From positions 1 to 64,000 of the forward strand of contig NZ_LZKQ01000100.1 in assembly GCF_001668675.1 (NCBI RefSeq): a stretch of DNA of 64,000 nt, given 5' to 3'. The translations under genes were made by a program, and so were the position numbers. Each line of letters starts with the position of its first letter. Within the stretch, counting starts at the first letter, position 1. Source of the DNA: Mycobacterium asiaticum. GTDB lineage: Bacteria; Actinomycetota; Actinomycetes; Mycobacteriales; Mycobacteriaceae. This document shows positions 26,529-34,671 of the stretch, piece after piece. The notes below the pieces were generated by a model that saw only the letters and a list, made by a program, of their open reading frames with translations, had not been told where the DNA came from and did no database searches.

Positions 26529-27509
26529 CTAGACCGTCAGCAGAATTTTTCCGAACGAGCCGCCGGACTGCAGCAGCTGGTGTGCCTCCGCGGCCTGCTG
26601 GATGGGCAACCGCTTACCGATGATCGGCCGGACCCGCTCACTGGCGAACATCGGCCATACCGACGTGGTCACCGCGCTCACCACAGCGCTCTTGCTGTTC
26701 GGTCCGCTGACCGGGCGGGCCCGCAGCGTGGTGCCGATGACACGCGCCCGCTTGACCAGCAGCTTGCCCAGGTTGATCTCCGACTTCACCCCGCCCTGCA
26801 TGCCGATGATGACCAGTTGTCCGTCGGTGGCCAGCGCATCGATATTGCGATCCAGATAGGCCGCACCCATGATGTCCAGAATCACGTCGGCCCCGTCGGT
26901 CTCCTGCCTCAGGCGAGCGACGAAGTCCTCGTCCTTATACGAAATGGTGATCTGGGCACCCAGTTCGCGGCACAGGTCCAGCTTCTCCGGTGATCCGGCG
27001 GTGACCGCCACCCGGGCGCCGAGGGCACGCGCTACCTGGATGGCGTGGGTGCCGATGCCGCTGGCCCCGCCGTGCACCAGCAGCAGCTGGCCGGGGCCCA
27101 GGTGGGCGGTCATCACCAGGTTGGACCACACCGTGCAGGCGACCTCAGGTATCCCGGCCGCGTCCACCAGGTCGACGGGCGACGGGATCGGCATCACTTG
27201 GCCGGCCGGGACGGCGACGTACTCGGCGTAACCGCCGCCGGCCAGCAGCGCGCACACCTGCTGTCCGACGCTCCACTGCGTCACGTCCGCACCGACATCG
27301 GCGACGACGCCCGACACCTCCATGCCGATGATCTCGCTGGCGCCCGGCGGGGGTGGGTACTTGCCCGCGGCCTGCAGCACGTCCGCACGGTTGACGCCGG
27401 CCGCGGCGACCTTGATCAGGACCTCTCCGGGTCCGGCGGACGCATCCGGGACCTCTTGCCAGACCAGCTGTTCGGCGGATTCGGCGACTATGGCACGCAT
27501 GTCGGTCAC
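26529..27509 (-). CDS. NAD(P)H:quinone oxidoreductase, zeta-crystallin-type MDR family (Rv3777-like)
   Basis: A 326-residue zinc-independent medium-chain dehydrogenase/reductase. The GroES-like N-terminal half (about 1-130) includes GPGEVLIKVAAAGVNRADVLQ, and the Rossmann half carries GGASGIGTHAIQVARALGA. Such enzymes reduce quinones or alpha,beta-unsaturated carbonyls with NADPH. Its place next to the aminotransferase and tRNA-Ser matches Rv3777. Substrate cannot be read from sequence. Confidence 0.88.
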   Translation of the reverse strand: MTDMRAIVAESAEQLVWQEVPDASAGPGEVLIKVAAAGVNRADVLQAAGKYPPPPGASEIIGMEVSGVVADVGADVTQWSVGQQVCALLAGGGYAEYVAVPAGQVMPIPSPVDLVDAAGIPEVACTVWSNLVMTAHLGPGQLLLVHGGASGIGTHAIQVARALGARVAVTAGSPEKLDLCRELGAQITISYKDEDFVARLRQETDGADVILDIMGAAYLDRNIDALATDGQLVIIGMQGGVKSEINLGKLLVKRARVIGTTLRARPVSGPNSKSAVVSAVTTSVWPMFASERVRPIIGKRLPIQQAAEAHQLLQSGGSFGKILLTV

Positions 27510-27546
27510 GCTACCGGCACCGCTACCCTTGCCTTACCGATGTTCG

Positions 27547-27633
27547 GGTGGCGTGGCAGAGCGGCCTAATGCACTCGCCTTGAAAGCGAGAGACGGCTAA
27601 AACCGTCCGGGGGTTCAAATCCCTCCGCCACCG
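27547..27633 (+). tRNA. tRNA-Ser(UGA)
   Basis: Acceptor arm GGTGGCG pairs with CGCCACC. The anticodon loop CTTGAAA gives TGA. A long variable arm (GACGGCTAAAACCGTC) of class II type identifies it as serine, and the T-arm GTTCAAATCC is standard. CCA is not encoded: the sequence continues GCAAAT after the discriminator G. Confidence 0.95.
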
Positions 27634-27758
27634 CAAATTTTTTGGGGCCGCGAGCGCGTCGCCCGGCCGCCGCGAGGGTGCGTGTCGGTACAGCGACACG
27701 CCGCCGCGGCTGGCATTTTGCGCACCCTCGCGCGGCGGCCAAGCTCAGGGGCCGAAGC

Positions 27759-28865
27759 TCAGTGCAGCGTCGGCGCGTACCGCAGCACCGCGGCCACCCC
27801 GTCCGCGGGTTCGATCCGCTCGTCAGTGCGCACCAACGACGCTCCGACCGAGATGGCGAACAGCGGCAGCGCCTCATCGGCGCGCAACGTCTTGGCCGGC
27901 GCGGCGCCCTGCTCGGACAGCACGTTGGCGTTCGGAGCAACGGTGGTCAGGCCCTCGTCGGTAACTACCGTGGCGTCGCCGATGTCCCCGACGATCAGCG
28001 TCTCGACCGCACCCTGCCGCAACGCCGAACACACCGCGTCCAACCCTTCGGCAGCCAGCCCGGCTTGCCGGCCGACCTCGGCGCTGAACCGCTCGGCGGC
28101 GTCTTCGAGGATCTGCAATTGCCGTTTGGCGAACCAGGTTTCGATCTCGCGTTGCACCTCGTCGAAGTCGTGCCCGCTGTGTCGCGCGCCGACCTCTAGG
28201 GGCACGGCCCGGCCGCGGATCCGCTCCGGCAGCTCCGCGTGCAGGTCGCTGCGGGACCGCACCTCGCCGACCAGGAAGACCGCCTCGGAGCCGGTCTGGT
28301 CCGTCAACTCGGCGATGCGGTCGGCGACGGCGCGCATGTTCTTGCGGGCAGCCTCGTCGGTGCGCGGTTGTGGGTCGCCGTAGCCGGCGGTCTCGGCGCC
28401 CGCCGCCTTGTGCACCGGGTAGCCGCCGCCGTCGACAGTCTCCGAGCGCAGTCCGTTGTTGTCGCGGACGGTCAGGTCGGCGCCGGTGTGGTCGACGATC
28501 GCCAGAACGTAATTCGGTTCGTCCATACCCAGTTCGAGGACGGGAACGAGGTAGGGCAGTTCCGACACCCGAGTCACGGTGGCGGCGGGCGGGCGCACCA
28601 GATGCTCGTTGACCAGGACACCGGTCGGGCCCGCCACGACCGCCCGACCGCTGCGACCGGTCGGTGGTTGCAGATCCATGACGGCACGTTCCATCTCGTC
28701 GACGACGGATTCGTCTGCGCCCTGTCGCTCCAGCTCCTCACGCACCGCGCGCCATTTCAGGTCGAGTTGAGCGGCCGCATCATGGCTGTCGTGTGAGTCG
28801 TCGAAGAAGACGGAGGCAAAGGGTCCGGGGGTGTCCAGCAGTTTTCGGAAGCGTTCGGAATCCAT
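27759..28865 (-). CDS. Rv2629-family protein (bacterial eRF1-like, Balon relative)
   Basis: A 368-residue protein with the start FRKLLDTPGPFASVFFDDSHD and the conserved block LPYLVPVLELGMDEPNYVLAIVDHTGADL, then VFLVGEVRSRSDL and a C-terminal domain with DTAERF-type helix and VETLIVGDIGDATVV. This matches the Rv2629 family of M. tuberculosis (DosR regulon, 374 residues), related to the archaeal/eukaryal release-factor-like ribosome-hibernation factor Balon. The locus differs from Rv2629's own neighbourhood, so it is probably a paralogue. The assignment rests on remembered Rv2629 sequence. It lies convergent to the tRNA-Ser gene. Confidence 0.8.
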   Translation of the reverse strand: MDSERFRKLLDTPGPFASVFFDDSHDSHDAAAQLDLKWRAVREELERQGADESVVDEMERAVMDLQPPTGRSGRAVVAGPTGVLVNEHLVRPPAATVTRVSELPYLVPVLELGMDEPNYVLAIVDHTGADLTVRDNNGLRSETVDGGGYPVHKAAGAETAGYGDPQPRTDEAARKNMRAVADRIAELTDQTGSEAVFLVGEVRSRSDLHAELPERIRGRAVPLEVGARHSGHDFDEVQREIETWFAKRQLQILEDAAERFSAEVGRQAGLAAEGLDAVCSALRQGAVETLIVGDIGDATVVTDEGLTTVAPNANVLSEQGAAPAKTLRADEALPLFAISVGASLVRTDERIEPADGVAAVLRYAPTLH

Positions 28866-28902
28866 GTGTCGATGGATGCCCGCCTAGTCCACCGACAAAC
28901 GC

Positions 28903-30144
28903 TCACACCCGCGGGATCGACGCGGCGATGGTGTCCATCAGGGCGGTGTAGCGCTTGATTTCGGGGTCCTTGCCGGGCTTGCCGCTGCTGATCACGCCGC
29001 CCGCCAAACCGCGCGCCGGATCCGCCCAGATCGCGATGTTGGCCAGCCCCAGATTTCCGAACGCGGCAGGAGCGTTGCGCCCGAACGGCCCCCAGCGATC
29101 GGTGCCCAGCATGAATCCGGTGCCCCACCGGGCCGGCTGCAGGCCCACCGCGAAATCGGGTCGCAGCCGTCGGGCCTCCTGCACGGCGTCGTACATGCGT
29201 TCCGCGCTGATGATCCGCACGCCGTCGAGTTCGCCGCCGCGGCGCCAGATTTCGGCGAACCGCGACAGCTCGTCCGCGGTGGAGACGCCGTTGGACGACG
29301 GCACAACGGTGGTCAGAAACGCCGGGGTGTTGGTGTAGGGGATGATCTCGTGCACCGTTCCGCCGATTGCCTTGCGGAAGATCGCGGCAATCACCGGCGG
29401 CAACGGTTTGCCGGTCGGGTGGCTGGGCGCAACCAGGGGAACATCCTGCTTCGCCACGCCGAAGTTGGTCCACCGGAAGTTCAGCGGCTCAAGGATTTCG
29501 CTGGCCAGGATCTCGCGAATGTCCTTGCCGGTGCTCGCGTAGACGATCTCCCGCATCAACGGACCCCAGGTCAGAGCGTGATAGATGTGCACCAGACCCG
29601 GCCGGTACAGCGGACGCAGTTTGCCGAGCTGTTCCTGGGCGTACTCGTGATCGTCGGCGCGCTTGAGGTCCGGACGCGGCCCGGTGGGGAACGGGACGCC
29701 CGCGCTGTGGTTCAGCACGTGCCGGATCGTGGTGCGGTCCTTGCCGTGGCTGGTGTAGCTCGGGATGTATTCGCACACCCGGTCGTCGAGGTCGAAGACC
29801 CCGCGTTCGACGAGCAGGTGAACGACTGTCGCGGTGATGCCCTTGGACGCCGAATACACGCAGAACGGGGTGTCGGTGGTGACGGGAATCTTTTCGGCGT
29901 CGGGCTCATCGGTAGGGGCGTTGCCCCAGCCATGCCCGATGGCCCGGTTGAGCACCACCCGGCCGTTGCGCCGAAGGCACAGCTGGATGGCGGGGTGCAT
30001 GCCGGCCCGGTACCAATGCCGCGCGGCCTGCCAGATCCGTTCGACGGCGGCACTGCCGACTTCGGCGTGGTCTTCTTCGCCGATCGCCGTCACGGCGTCC
30101 AGGTCGTCGGGCACACGGATCCGGCCATCGGGTGTTGACGTCAT
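28903..30144 (-). CDS. lipE: Serine hydrolase/esterase of the beta-lactamase (class C-like) family, LipE-type
   Basis: A 413-residue protein with the S-x-x-K active-site motif SASK (S98, K101) within CVYSASKGIT, followed by RHVLNHSAGVP. It resembles family VIII esterases and Rv3775 (LipE), which sits in the same relative place in M. tuberculosis. Likely activity is hydrolysis of short-chain esters; no clear signal peptide is seen. I start at the ATG at 30144. A longer frame to 30456 covers the neighbouring divergent gene and is not credible. Confidence 0.85.
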   Translation of the reverse strand: MTSTPDGRIRVPDDLDAVTAIGEEDHAEVGSAAVERIWQAARHWYRAGMHPAIQLCLRRNGRVVLNRAIGHGWGNAPTDEPDAEKIPVTTDTPFCVYSASKGITATVVHLLVERGVFDLDDRVCEYIPSYTSHGKDRTTIRHVLNHSAGVPFPTGPRPDLKRADDHEYAQEQLGKLRPLYRPGLVHIYHALTWGPLMREIVYASTGKDIREILASEILEPLNFRWTNFGVAKQDVPLVAPSHPTGKPLPPVIAAIFRKAIGGTVHEIIPYTNTPAFLTTVVPSSNGVSTADELSRFAEIWRRGGELDGVRIISAERMYDAVQEARRLRPDFAVGLQPARWGTGFMLGTDRWGPFGRNAPAAFGNLGLANIAIWADPARGLAGGVISSGKPGKDPEIKRYTALMDTIAASIPRV

Positions 30145-30168
30145 CGCCGACAGCCTAGCTTTACAGGC

Positions 30169-30555
30169 ATGGCCGCCCGGTTGCGCTACGTCGAGGTGAT
30201 CCTGCTCGTGTTTGGTGCCTACTCGGTCGGCTTGGGGTTGTTCCAGTGGCTGGCGCCGCAGACGTTCTTCGACACCCTTGGCGCCTTCGGCATCCGCAAC
30301 ACGCACTACATCTTCGACAACGCGTCGTTCGAATTGCCGCTCGGTCTGATGCTGCTCGCAGCGCTGCGGTGGCCGTCCTGGCGAGTTCCCGCGCTGGCGT
30401 TCGCGACGGCGCATTGGGCGATGCACGCCCTCAGCCACCTCATCGACACCAACCACCGCGCCGGCGCAACGGTCGGGTGGCTGGAGTTCGCCGGACTGGC
30501 GATCTCGACGGGCTGGTTGGCTGTTGCGCTGTGGTTCAGCGCTATTCGCCGGTGA
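30169..30555 (+). CDS. Small four-helix membrane protein
   Basis: A 128-residue hydrophobic protein with four predicted membrane segments (about 8-27, 50-66, 72-90 and 100-123), beginning MAARLRYVEVILLVFGAYS. It resembles small DoxX/DUF4345-like membrane proteins in layout, but no diagnostic motif lets me assign a function. It is divergent from lipE with only 24 bases between starts and overlaps the echA21 end by 14 bases. Confidence 0.65.
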   Translation: MAARLRYVEVILLVFGAYSVGLGLFQWLAPQTFFDTLGAFGIRNTHYIFDNASFELPLGLMLLAALRWPSWRVPALAFATAHWAMHALSHLIDTNHRAGATVGWLEFAGLAISTGWLAVALWFSAIRR

Positions 30556-31366
30556 ACTGCGGCGGACGCTTGGCGAACGTCGCGGAGATCCCTTCCGTGA
30601 GGTCTTTCGAGGGCAGGAACGCCGCGTTCCATGCCGCGACGTAGCGCAGGCTCTCCGACACCGCCGACGTGCGCTGCTGATCCAGCACGTCCTTGATGCC
30701 GTGCACCGTCAGCGGGGGATTGGCGGCGATCTCGGCGGCGGTGGCGTGCGCGGCGGCCAGGGTGGCCTCGGCGTCGTCGTACACGTCGTTGACCAGGCCG
30801 ATTTTTTCGGCGCGGGCGGCGTCGATGTCCTTGCCGGTCAACGCGAGTTCGCGCAAGTGTCCGTCGTTGAGGATCAGCGGCAGCCGGGCGAGGCTGCCCA
30901 CGTCGGCGACGATGGCCAGCTTGACCTCGCGCACCGAGAACTTGGCGTCGGCGCTGGCGTAGCGGATGTCGACGGCCGAGATCAGGTCGACGCCGCCGCC
31001 GATGCACCAGCCGTGCACCGAAGCGATGGTGGGTGTGCGGCAGTCGGCGACCGCGGTGATGGCGGCCTGCATGCGCTTGACCTCACGGTGGAACACCGCC
31101 CGTGGGCCGGCCAGCGCGTCGCCGGACAACAGGGGCGTGAACGAGCCACCCATGGCCGGCACGTCCAGCCCGTAGCTGAAATTGCGGCCCGATCCGGTCA
31201 GGACGATGGCGCGCACCTCGGGGTCGGCGTCGAGAGCCGGAAACAGCTCGGGCAACTCTGCCCAGAATGCGGGCCCCATCGCATTGCCTTTGCCGGGTCC
31301 GATCAGGGTGACCTGTGCGACCTGGTCTTTGACCTCGACGGTCACCGATTCATATTTCTCGCCCAT
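30542..31366 (-). CDS. echA21: Enoyl-CoA hydratase/isomerase family protein EchA21
   Basis: A 274-residue crotonase-fold protein, the same length as Rv3774. The oxyanion-hole segments are present: FSYGLDVPAMGG and the VHGWCIGGGVDLISA loop, where the Glu/Asp-rich catalytic region follows in DIRYAS. It probably hydrates or isomerises an acyl-CoA in fatty-acid or sterol breakdown. It is divergent from the Rv3773c-type gene. Confidence 0.9.
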   Translation of the reverse strand: MGEKYESVTVEVKDQVAQVTLIGPGKGNAMGPAFWAELPELFPALDADPEVRAIVLTGSGRNFSYGLDVPAMGGSFTPLLSGDALAGPRAVFHREVKRMQAAITAVADCRTPTIASVHGWCIGGGVDLISAVDIRYASADAKFSVREVKLAIVADVGSLARLPLILNDGHLRELALTGKDIDAARAEKIGLVNDVYDDAEATLAAAHATAAEIAANPPLTVHGIKDVLDQQRTSAVSESLRYVAAWNAAFLPSKDLTEGISATFAKRPPQFTGE

Positions 31367-31390
31367 GACCGAGACCGTAGCGTGGCGAAT

Positions 31391-31972
31391 ATGCCCGCAG
31401 ATTTGCGCCCCGGACCCGATTCGCCGCCCAACGACGAGCTACGCAGCGCCGAGCTGACGCTGGGGATCCTGGAAGAGGTGGTCAGAACCATCGCCCGCGA
31501 GGACCTCACCAGGCAGACCCCGTGCACGGAGTTCGACGTGGCGGCGCTGACCAAGCACCTGCTGAACTCCATCACGGCGATCGGCGGCATGGTGGGCGCC
31601 GAATTTCCGGAGTCCGACGACGAAGACTCGGTCGAGCGGCAGATCATCATGCGGGCCCGGCCGGCCCTGGACGCCTGGCATCGCCACGGCCTGGACGGCA
31701 CCGTCAAATTCGGCGACGACGAGATGCCGGCGCAGGTCGCGGCCGCCGTCCTGTCGCTGGAGTTCCTGGTGCACGCCTGGGATTACGCGGTCGCATTGGG
31801 GCGCGACGTCGAGGTCCCAGATTCGCTGGCCGAGTACGTGCTGGGGTTGGCGCACCAACTCATCAGGCCCGAACGGCGGGGCGGGGCCGGTTTCGACGAT
31901 CCCGTCGAGGTGGCCGAGGATGCCCGCGGTCTGGACCGGCTGGTCGCCTTCACCGGCCGCAACCCCGGCTAG
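31391..31972 (+). CDS. TIGR03086/mycothiol-dependent maleylpyruvate-isomerase-like protein (Rv3773c-type)
   Basis: A 193-residue protein of the DinB-like/MDMPI group: TPCTEFDVAALTKHLLNSI near the N-terminus is the family's usual helix bundle start with a potential metal-binding His, followed by LEFLVHAWDYAVALG with a second His. Members are metal-dependent, thiol-linked enzymes, and this one is uncharacterised. The ATG at 31391 follows the divergent echA21 start by 24 bases. It ends 4 bases into the convergent GXWXG gene. Confidence 0.8.
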   Translation: MPADLRPGPDSPPNDELRSAELTLGILEEVVRTIAREDLTRQTPCTEFDVAALTKHLLNSITAIGGMVGAEFPESDDEDSVERQIIMRARPALDAWHRHGLDGTVKFGDDEMPAQVAAAVLSLEFLVHAWDYAVALGRDVEVPDSLAEYVLGLAHQLIRPERRGGAGFDDPVEVAEDARGLDRLVAFTGRNPG

Positions 31973-32430
31973 ACCCGCTCGAGATAGAAGTAGAAGTAGC
32001 GGCCGTCGTGGACGACGCCCTTGCCGTTCATGATGCCCATCACCGCGTCCTCGTCGATCACCTTGAAGTGGTCGTGGACCGGCTGGCCGTCGTAGACCAT
32101 CGTCGCGGTCACCTCGCCGCGGAACTCCTCCAACCACAGGCTGGCCTCGCCTTTGCCCATCTTCACGTTGGAGAACTTGTTGCCCTCGGCATCCACGCAC
32201 ACCAGCGGCTGAACGTCGGAGGCGGACTTGAAGGACTTGCCGAACCACCCGGCTTTCTCCAGCTGGTGGTTCATCTTGTGGCCGGTGACGAACTCGCCGC
32301 CGCGCCATTCCCCGAGCATGCCGTCAATCGTGGCCGGTGACAGCGATGCCCAGAACTCGTCGAGTTCGGCGTCCGGGATGTCGCCGGCGCGCTCGGTGAA
32401 CTCCGTGAACTTCTTGCGAGCCAGGCTCAT
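31969..32430 (-). CDS. GXWXG / DUF4334 domain protein
   Basis: A 153-residue protein starting MSLARKKFTEF. The GXWXG motif is GEWRG (40-44), followed by the DUF4334-like C-terminal half with VCVDAEGNKFSNV and YFYFYLERV. The family is lipocalin-like and of unknown function. The ATG at 32430 has GAGGAG about 8 bases before it, so I prefer it to the in-frame start 7 codons upstream. It starts 11 bases after the hisC2 stop and is probably co-transcribed with it. Confidence 0.8.
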   Translation of the reverse strand: MSLARKKFTEFTERAGDIPDAELDEFWASLSPATIDGMLGEWRGGEFVTGHKMNHQLEKAGWFGKSFKSASDVQPLVCVDAEGNKFSNVKMGKGEASLWLEEFRGEVTATMVYDGQPVHDHFKVIDEDAVMGIMNGKGVVHDGRYFYFYLERV

Positions 32431-32441
32431 AGGGGTACTCC

Positions 32442-33497
32442 TCAAATCCATTTGCGGGCGAACCGCAGCATCGCGTCGTTCTCTTCGGGCGCGGCCGTGA
32501 CGGTGACGCGCACACCGTCGCTGCCATAGGGACGGACCACGATCAGCGCGTCAGCAGCCTGTTCGACGAAGTCCCGCGTGCGGGGGCCCAGCGGCAACCA
32601 GACAAAGTTGGCCTGCGAATCGGGCAGGGTGAATCCGGCCGCGCGCAGTTCGGCGCTAACCCGCACCCGTTCGGCCACCACCGCGTCGGTGCGGGCCAAC
32701 AGCTCGTCGCCGGCTTCCAGCGAGGCAATGGCGGCGGCCTGCGAGACGCTGGTGGCGGTGAACGGGACGTAGACCTTGTCCAGCGCGGTGATCACCGCTG
32801 GGTGCCCGATCGCATACCCGACCCGCAGACCGGCCAGGCCGTACGCCTTGGAAAAGGTGCGCAGCACCACCACGTTGTCGTGCGCGCGAACCAGCCCCAG
32901 GCTGTCGGGTGCCATACCGTCGCGGATGTACTCGACGTACGCCTCGTCGATGGCGATCAGGATCTCTGAGGGCACCGCCTCGACGAAGCGGGTCAGCGCA
33001 TCCGGGTCGACGACGGTGGACGTCGGGTTGTTGGGATTGCAGACGAAGATCAGCCGGGTCCGGTCGGTGACCGCGGCCAGCATCGCGTCCAGGTCGAAGG
33101 TGTGGTCGGTCAAGGGCACCTGGACGGGCGCCGCCCCGGCCACCTGGACCTGCGGCGGGTACAGCTCGAAGCTACGCCAGCCGAAGATCACCTCGTCACC
33201 CACCGAGGCGGTGATCTGGACGAGTTGCTGGCACAGGCTCACCGACCCGCAACCCACCGCGATGTGCTCGGCGGCGAAGCCGGGCCCGACATGGCGGGCA
33301 AGCGCCGCCTTGAGCTGCACACAGCCGTTGTCGGGGTAGCGGTTGATCAGATCGGTGGCGTGTTCGATGGCCGCGCGAACGCTGGGCAGCGGGCCGAACA
33401 CCGTCTCGTTGCTGGCCAGTTTGATCGCGCCCGGCACGGTCTTGCCGGGAACGTAAACAGGCAGCCCCGCCAGCGCGGGCCGCAGGCGGGCGGTCAC
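32442..33497 (-). CDS. hisC2: Aromatic / histidinol-phosphate-type aminotransferase HisC2
   Basis: A 351-residue fold-type-I aminotransferase (353 in Rv3772). PLP-binding features are CNPNNPTS, IAIDEAYVEY and the Schiff-base lysine in TFSKAYGLAGLRVGY. The subfamily aminates aromatic 2-oxo acids, such as phenylpyruvate, and histidinol-phosphate-related substrates. tyrA, encoding prephenate dehydrogenase, lies 26 kb away in this window, but the two are not an operon. Upstream lie tRNA-Ser and tRNA-Arg, as in M. tuberculosis. Confidence 0.9.
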   Translation of the reverse strand: MTARLRPALAGLPVYVPGKTVPGAIKLASNETVFGPLPSVRAAIEHATDLINRYPDNGCVQLKAALARHVGPGFAAEHIAVGCGSVSLCQQLVQITASVGDEVIFGWRSFELYPPQVQVAGAAPVQVPLTDHTFDLDAMLAAVTDRTRLIFVCNPNNPTSTVVDPDALTRFVEAVPSEILIAIDEAYVEYIRDGMAPDSLGLVRAHDNVVVLRTFSKAYGLAGLRVGYAIGHPAVITALDKVYVPFTATSVSQAAAIASLEAGDELLARTDAVVAERVRVSAELRAAGFTLPDSQANFVWLPLGPRTRDFVEQAADALIVVRPYGSDGVRVTVTAAPEENDAMLRFARKWI

Positions 33498-33579
33498 TTC
33501 GACAGCATATGTCGCAGCTGTGTACGCTATGCCTCCGGCGGCTCCGGGTTCCGGGGTCGGGTAACCTTTGGAAGGCCAT

Positions 33580-33671
33580 GGAGGCGTGCCAGAGCGGCCG
33601 AATGGGGCTCACTGCTAATGAGTTGTCCCCCTCAAAGGGGACCGGAGGTTCAAATCCTCTCGCCTCCGCCA
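33580..33671 (+). tRNA. tRNA-Ser(GCU)
   Basis: Acceptor GGAGGCG pairs with CGCCTCC. The anticodon loop CTGCTAA gives GCT. A long variable arm (TCCCCCTCAAAGGGGA) is class II, and the T-arm is GGTTCAAATCC. The 3' CCA is encoded after discriminator G. Confidence 0.96.
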
Positions 33672-33717
33672 AGCAACACCTGCTAGACAACTGATTGACC
33701 ACAACTGAAGAACGTCG

Positions 33718-33790
33718 GCGCCCGTAGCTCAACGGATAGAGCATCTGACTACGGATCAGAAGGTTAGGGGTTCGAATCCCTTCGGGCGCG
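33718..33790 (+). tRNA. tRNA-Arg(ACG)
   Basis: Acceptor GCGCCCG pairs with CGGGCGC. The anticodon stem TCTGA/TCAGA encloses loop CTACGGA (anticodon ACG), and the T-arm is GGTTCGAATCC. CCA is not encoded. It lies 46 bases after tRNA-Ser(GCU) in the same direction. Confidence 0.96.
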
Positions 33791-33808
33791 CACATGAATT
33801 CAATTCCG

Positions 33809-33827
33809 CTGTAAACGCTTTTTACAG
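33809..33827 (+). terminator. Possible tRNA-Arg transcript terminator
   Basis: A 7-bp perfect inverted repeat CTGTAAA / TTTACAG around loop CGCTT lies 18 bases after tRNA-Arg. The stem is AT-rich and no U-run follows, so it is a weak candidate. The rest of the interval to 33954 is AT-rich and should carry the PE gene promoter. Confidence 0.35.
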
Positions 33828-33954
33828 TCGCGCGTCCGTCGATAACCGTTCTATAACGTTTCGGCTGCGGAAATATAAAAACACCTCGCCGACCAGCAGT
33901 TTCGCCGTAAAGTGCGGAGGTTCCGCAAGCCGGGTTAATCCGAGGTGTGTCGCC

Positions 33955-34671
33955 GTGTCATTTTTGTTTACGCAGCCCCAGTTGCTGGCGGAGGCTGCGA
34001 CGAATTTGGCGGGGATCGGGTCGTCGCTGACGGCGGCAAATTCCGCGGCCGCGCTGCCCACCACGAGCGTGCTGGCCGCCGGCGCTGACGAGGTTTCGAC
34101 CGCAATGGCCAACGTGTTCGGTTCGCACGCCCAGCAGTACCAGCGGATGAGCGCCCAGGCGGCGAATCTGCACCAGCAGTTCGTCCAGGCGATGAACTCG
34201 GCGGGCAACGCGTACGCCAGCGCTGAGGCGGCGAATGCGAAACCGATGGCGGGCGCCGGGGCAACCGCCGGCGGGACTGGCGCACCGGCGCAAGGATTGC
34301 TCGGACGTCCGTCAGGCGGCGCCATCGGCGCCCCCGGGGCAGGTCTGTTGGGCGGCTCCGGCAATGCCGGCTATCGCGGGGCTGGCGTCGCCGGTGGAGG
34401 TGCGCCTGGTCGGGTAGGCGGCTACGCCGGCAGCGCTGCGCCGGTCGGACGGGGCGGTGCCGCCAACGCGGCGAGCGCGGGACTGCTCAACAAGCCGGAC
34501 CCGGCAGCCAACCGTGCCCGAAACAGCAAGCCGGTCAGGGGTTTTGGCGACGGCGGCCCGGGGGGCCGCGGGGACGCGCGCGACCTACGGGCCAGCTATG
34601 TCAAGCGCCACGACGAGGCCCGTCGCGACTTCGGCACCGGTGGCGGCGGCGGCGCCAATCGCGTCGCCTAG
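33955..34671 (+). CDS. PE family protein with unusual Gly/Arg-rich tail
   Basis: A 238-residue protein from GTG. The PE domain occupies about 1-95 ([32 protein letters not shown]). The remaining 140 residues are Gly/Ala-rich but not PGRS-repetitive, and the end is hydrophilic and basic: RARNSKPVRGFGDGG, then YVKRHDEARRDFGTGGGGG. The PE domain is a type VII secretion substrate, normally paired with a PPE, and no PPE gene is adjacent. Function unknown. It lies directly after a tRNA pair. Confidence 0.85.
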   Translation: MSFLFTQPQLLAEAATNLAGIGSSLTAANSAAALPTTSVLAAGADEVSTAMANVFGSHAQQYQRMSAQAANLHQQFVQAMNSAGNAYASAEAANAKPMAGAGATAGGTGAPAQGLLGRPSGGAIGAPGAGLLGGSGNAGYRGAGVAGGGAPGRVGGYAGSAAPVGRGGAANAASAGLLNKPDPAANRARNSKPVRGFGDGGPGGRGDARDLRASYVKRHDEARRDFGTGGGGGANRVA

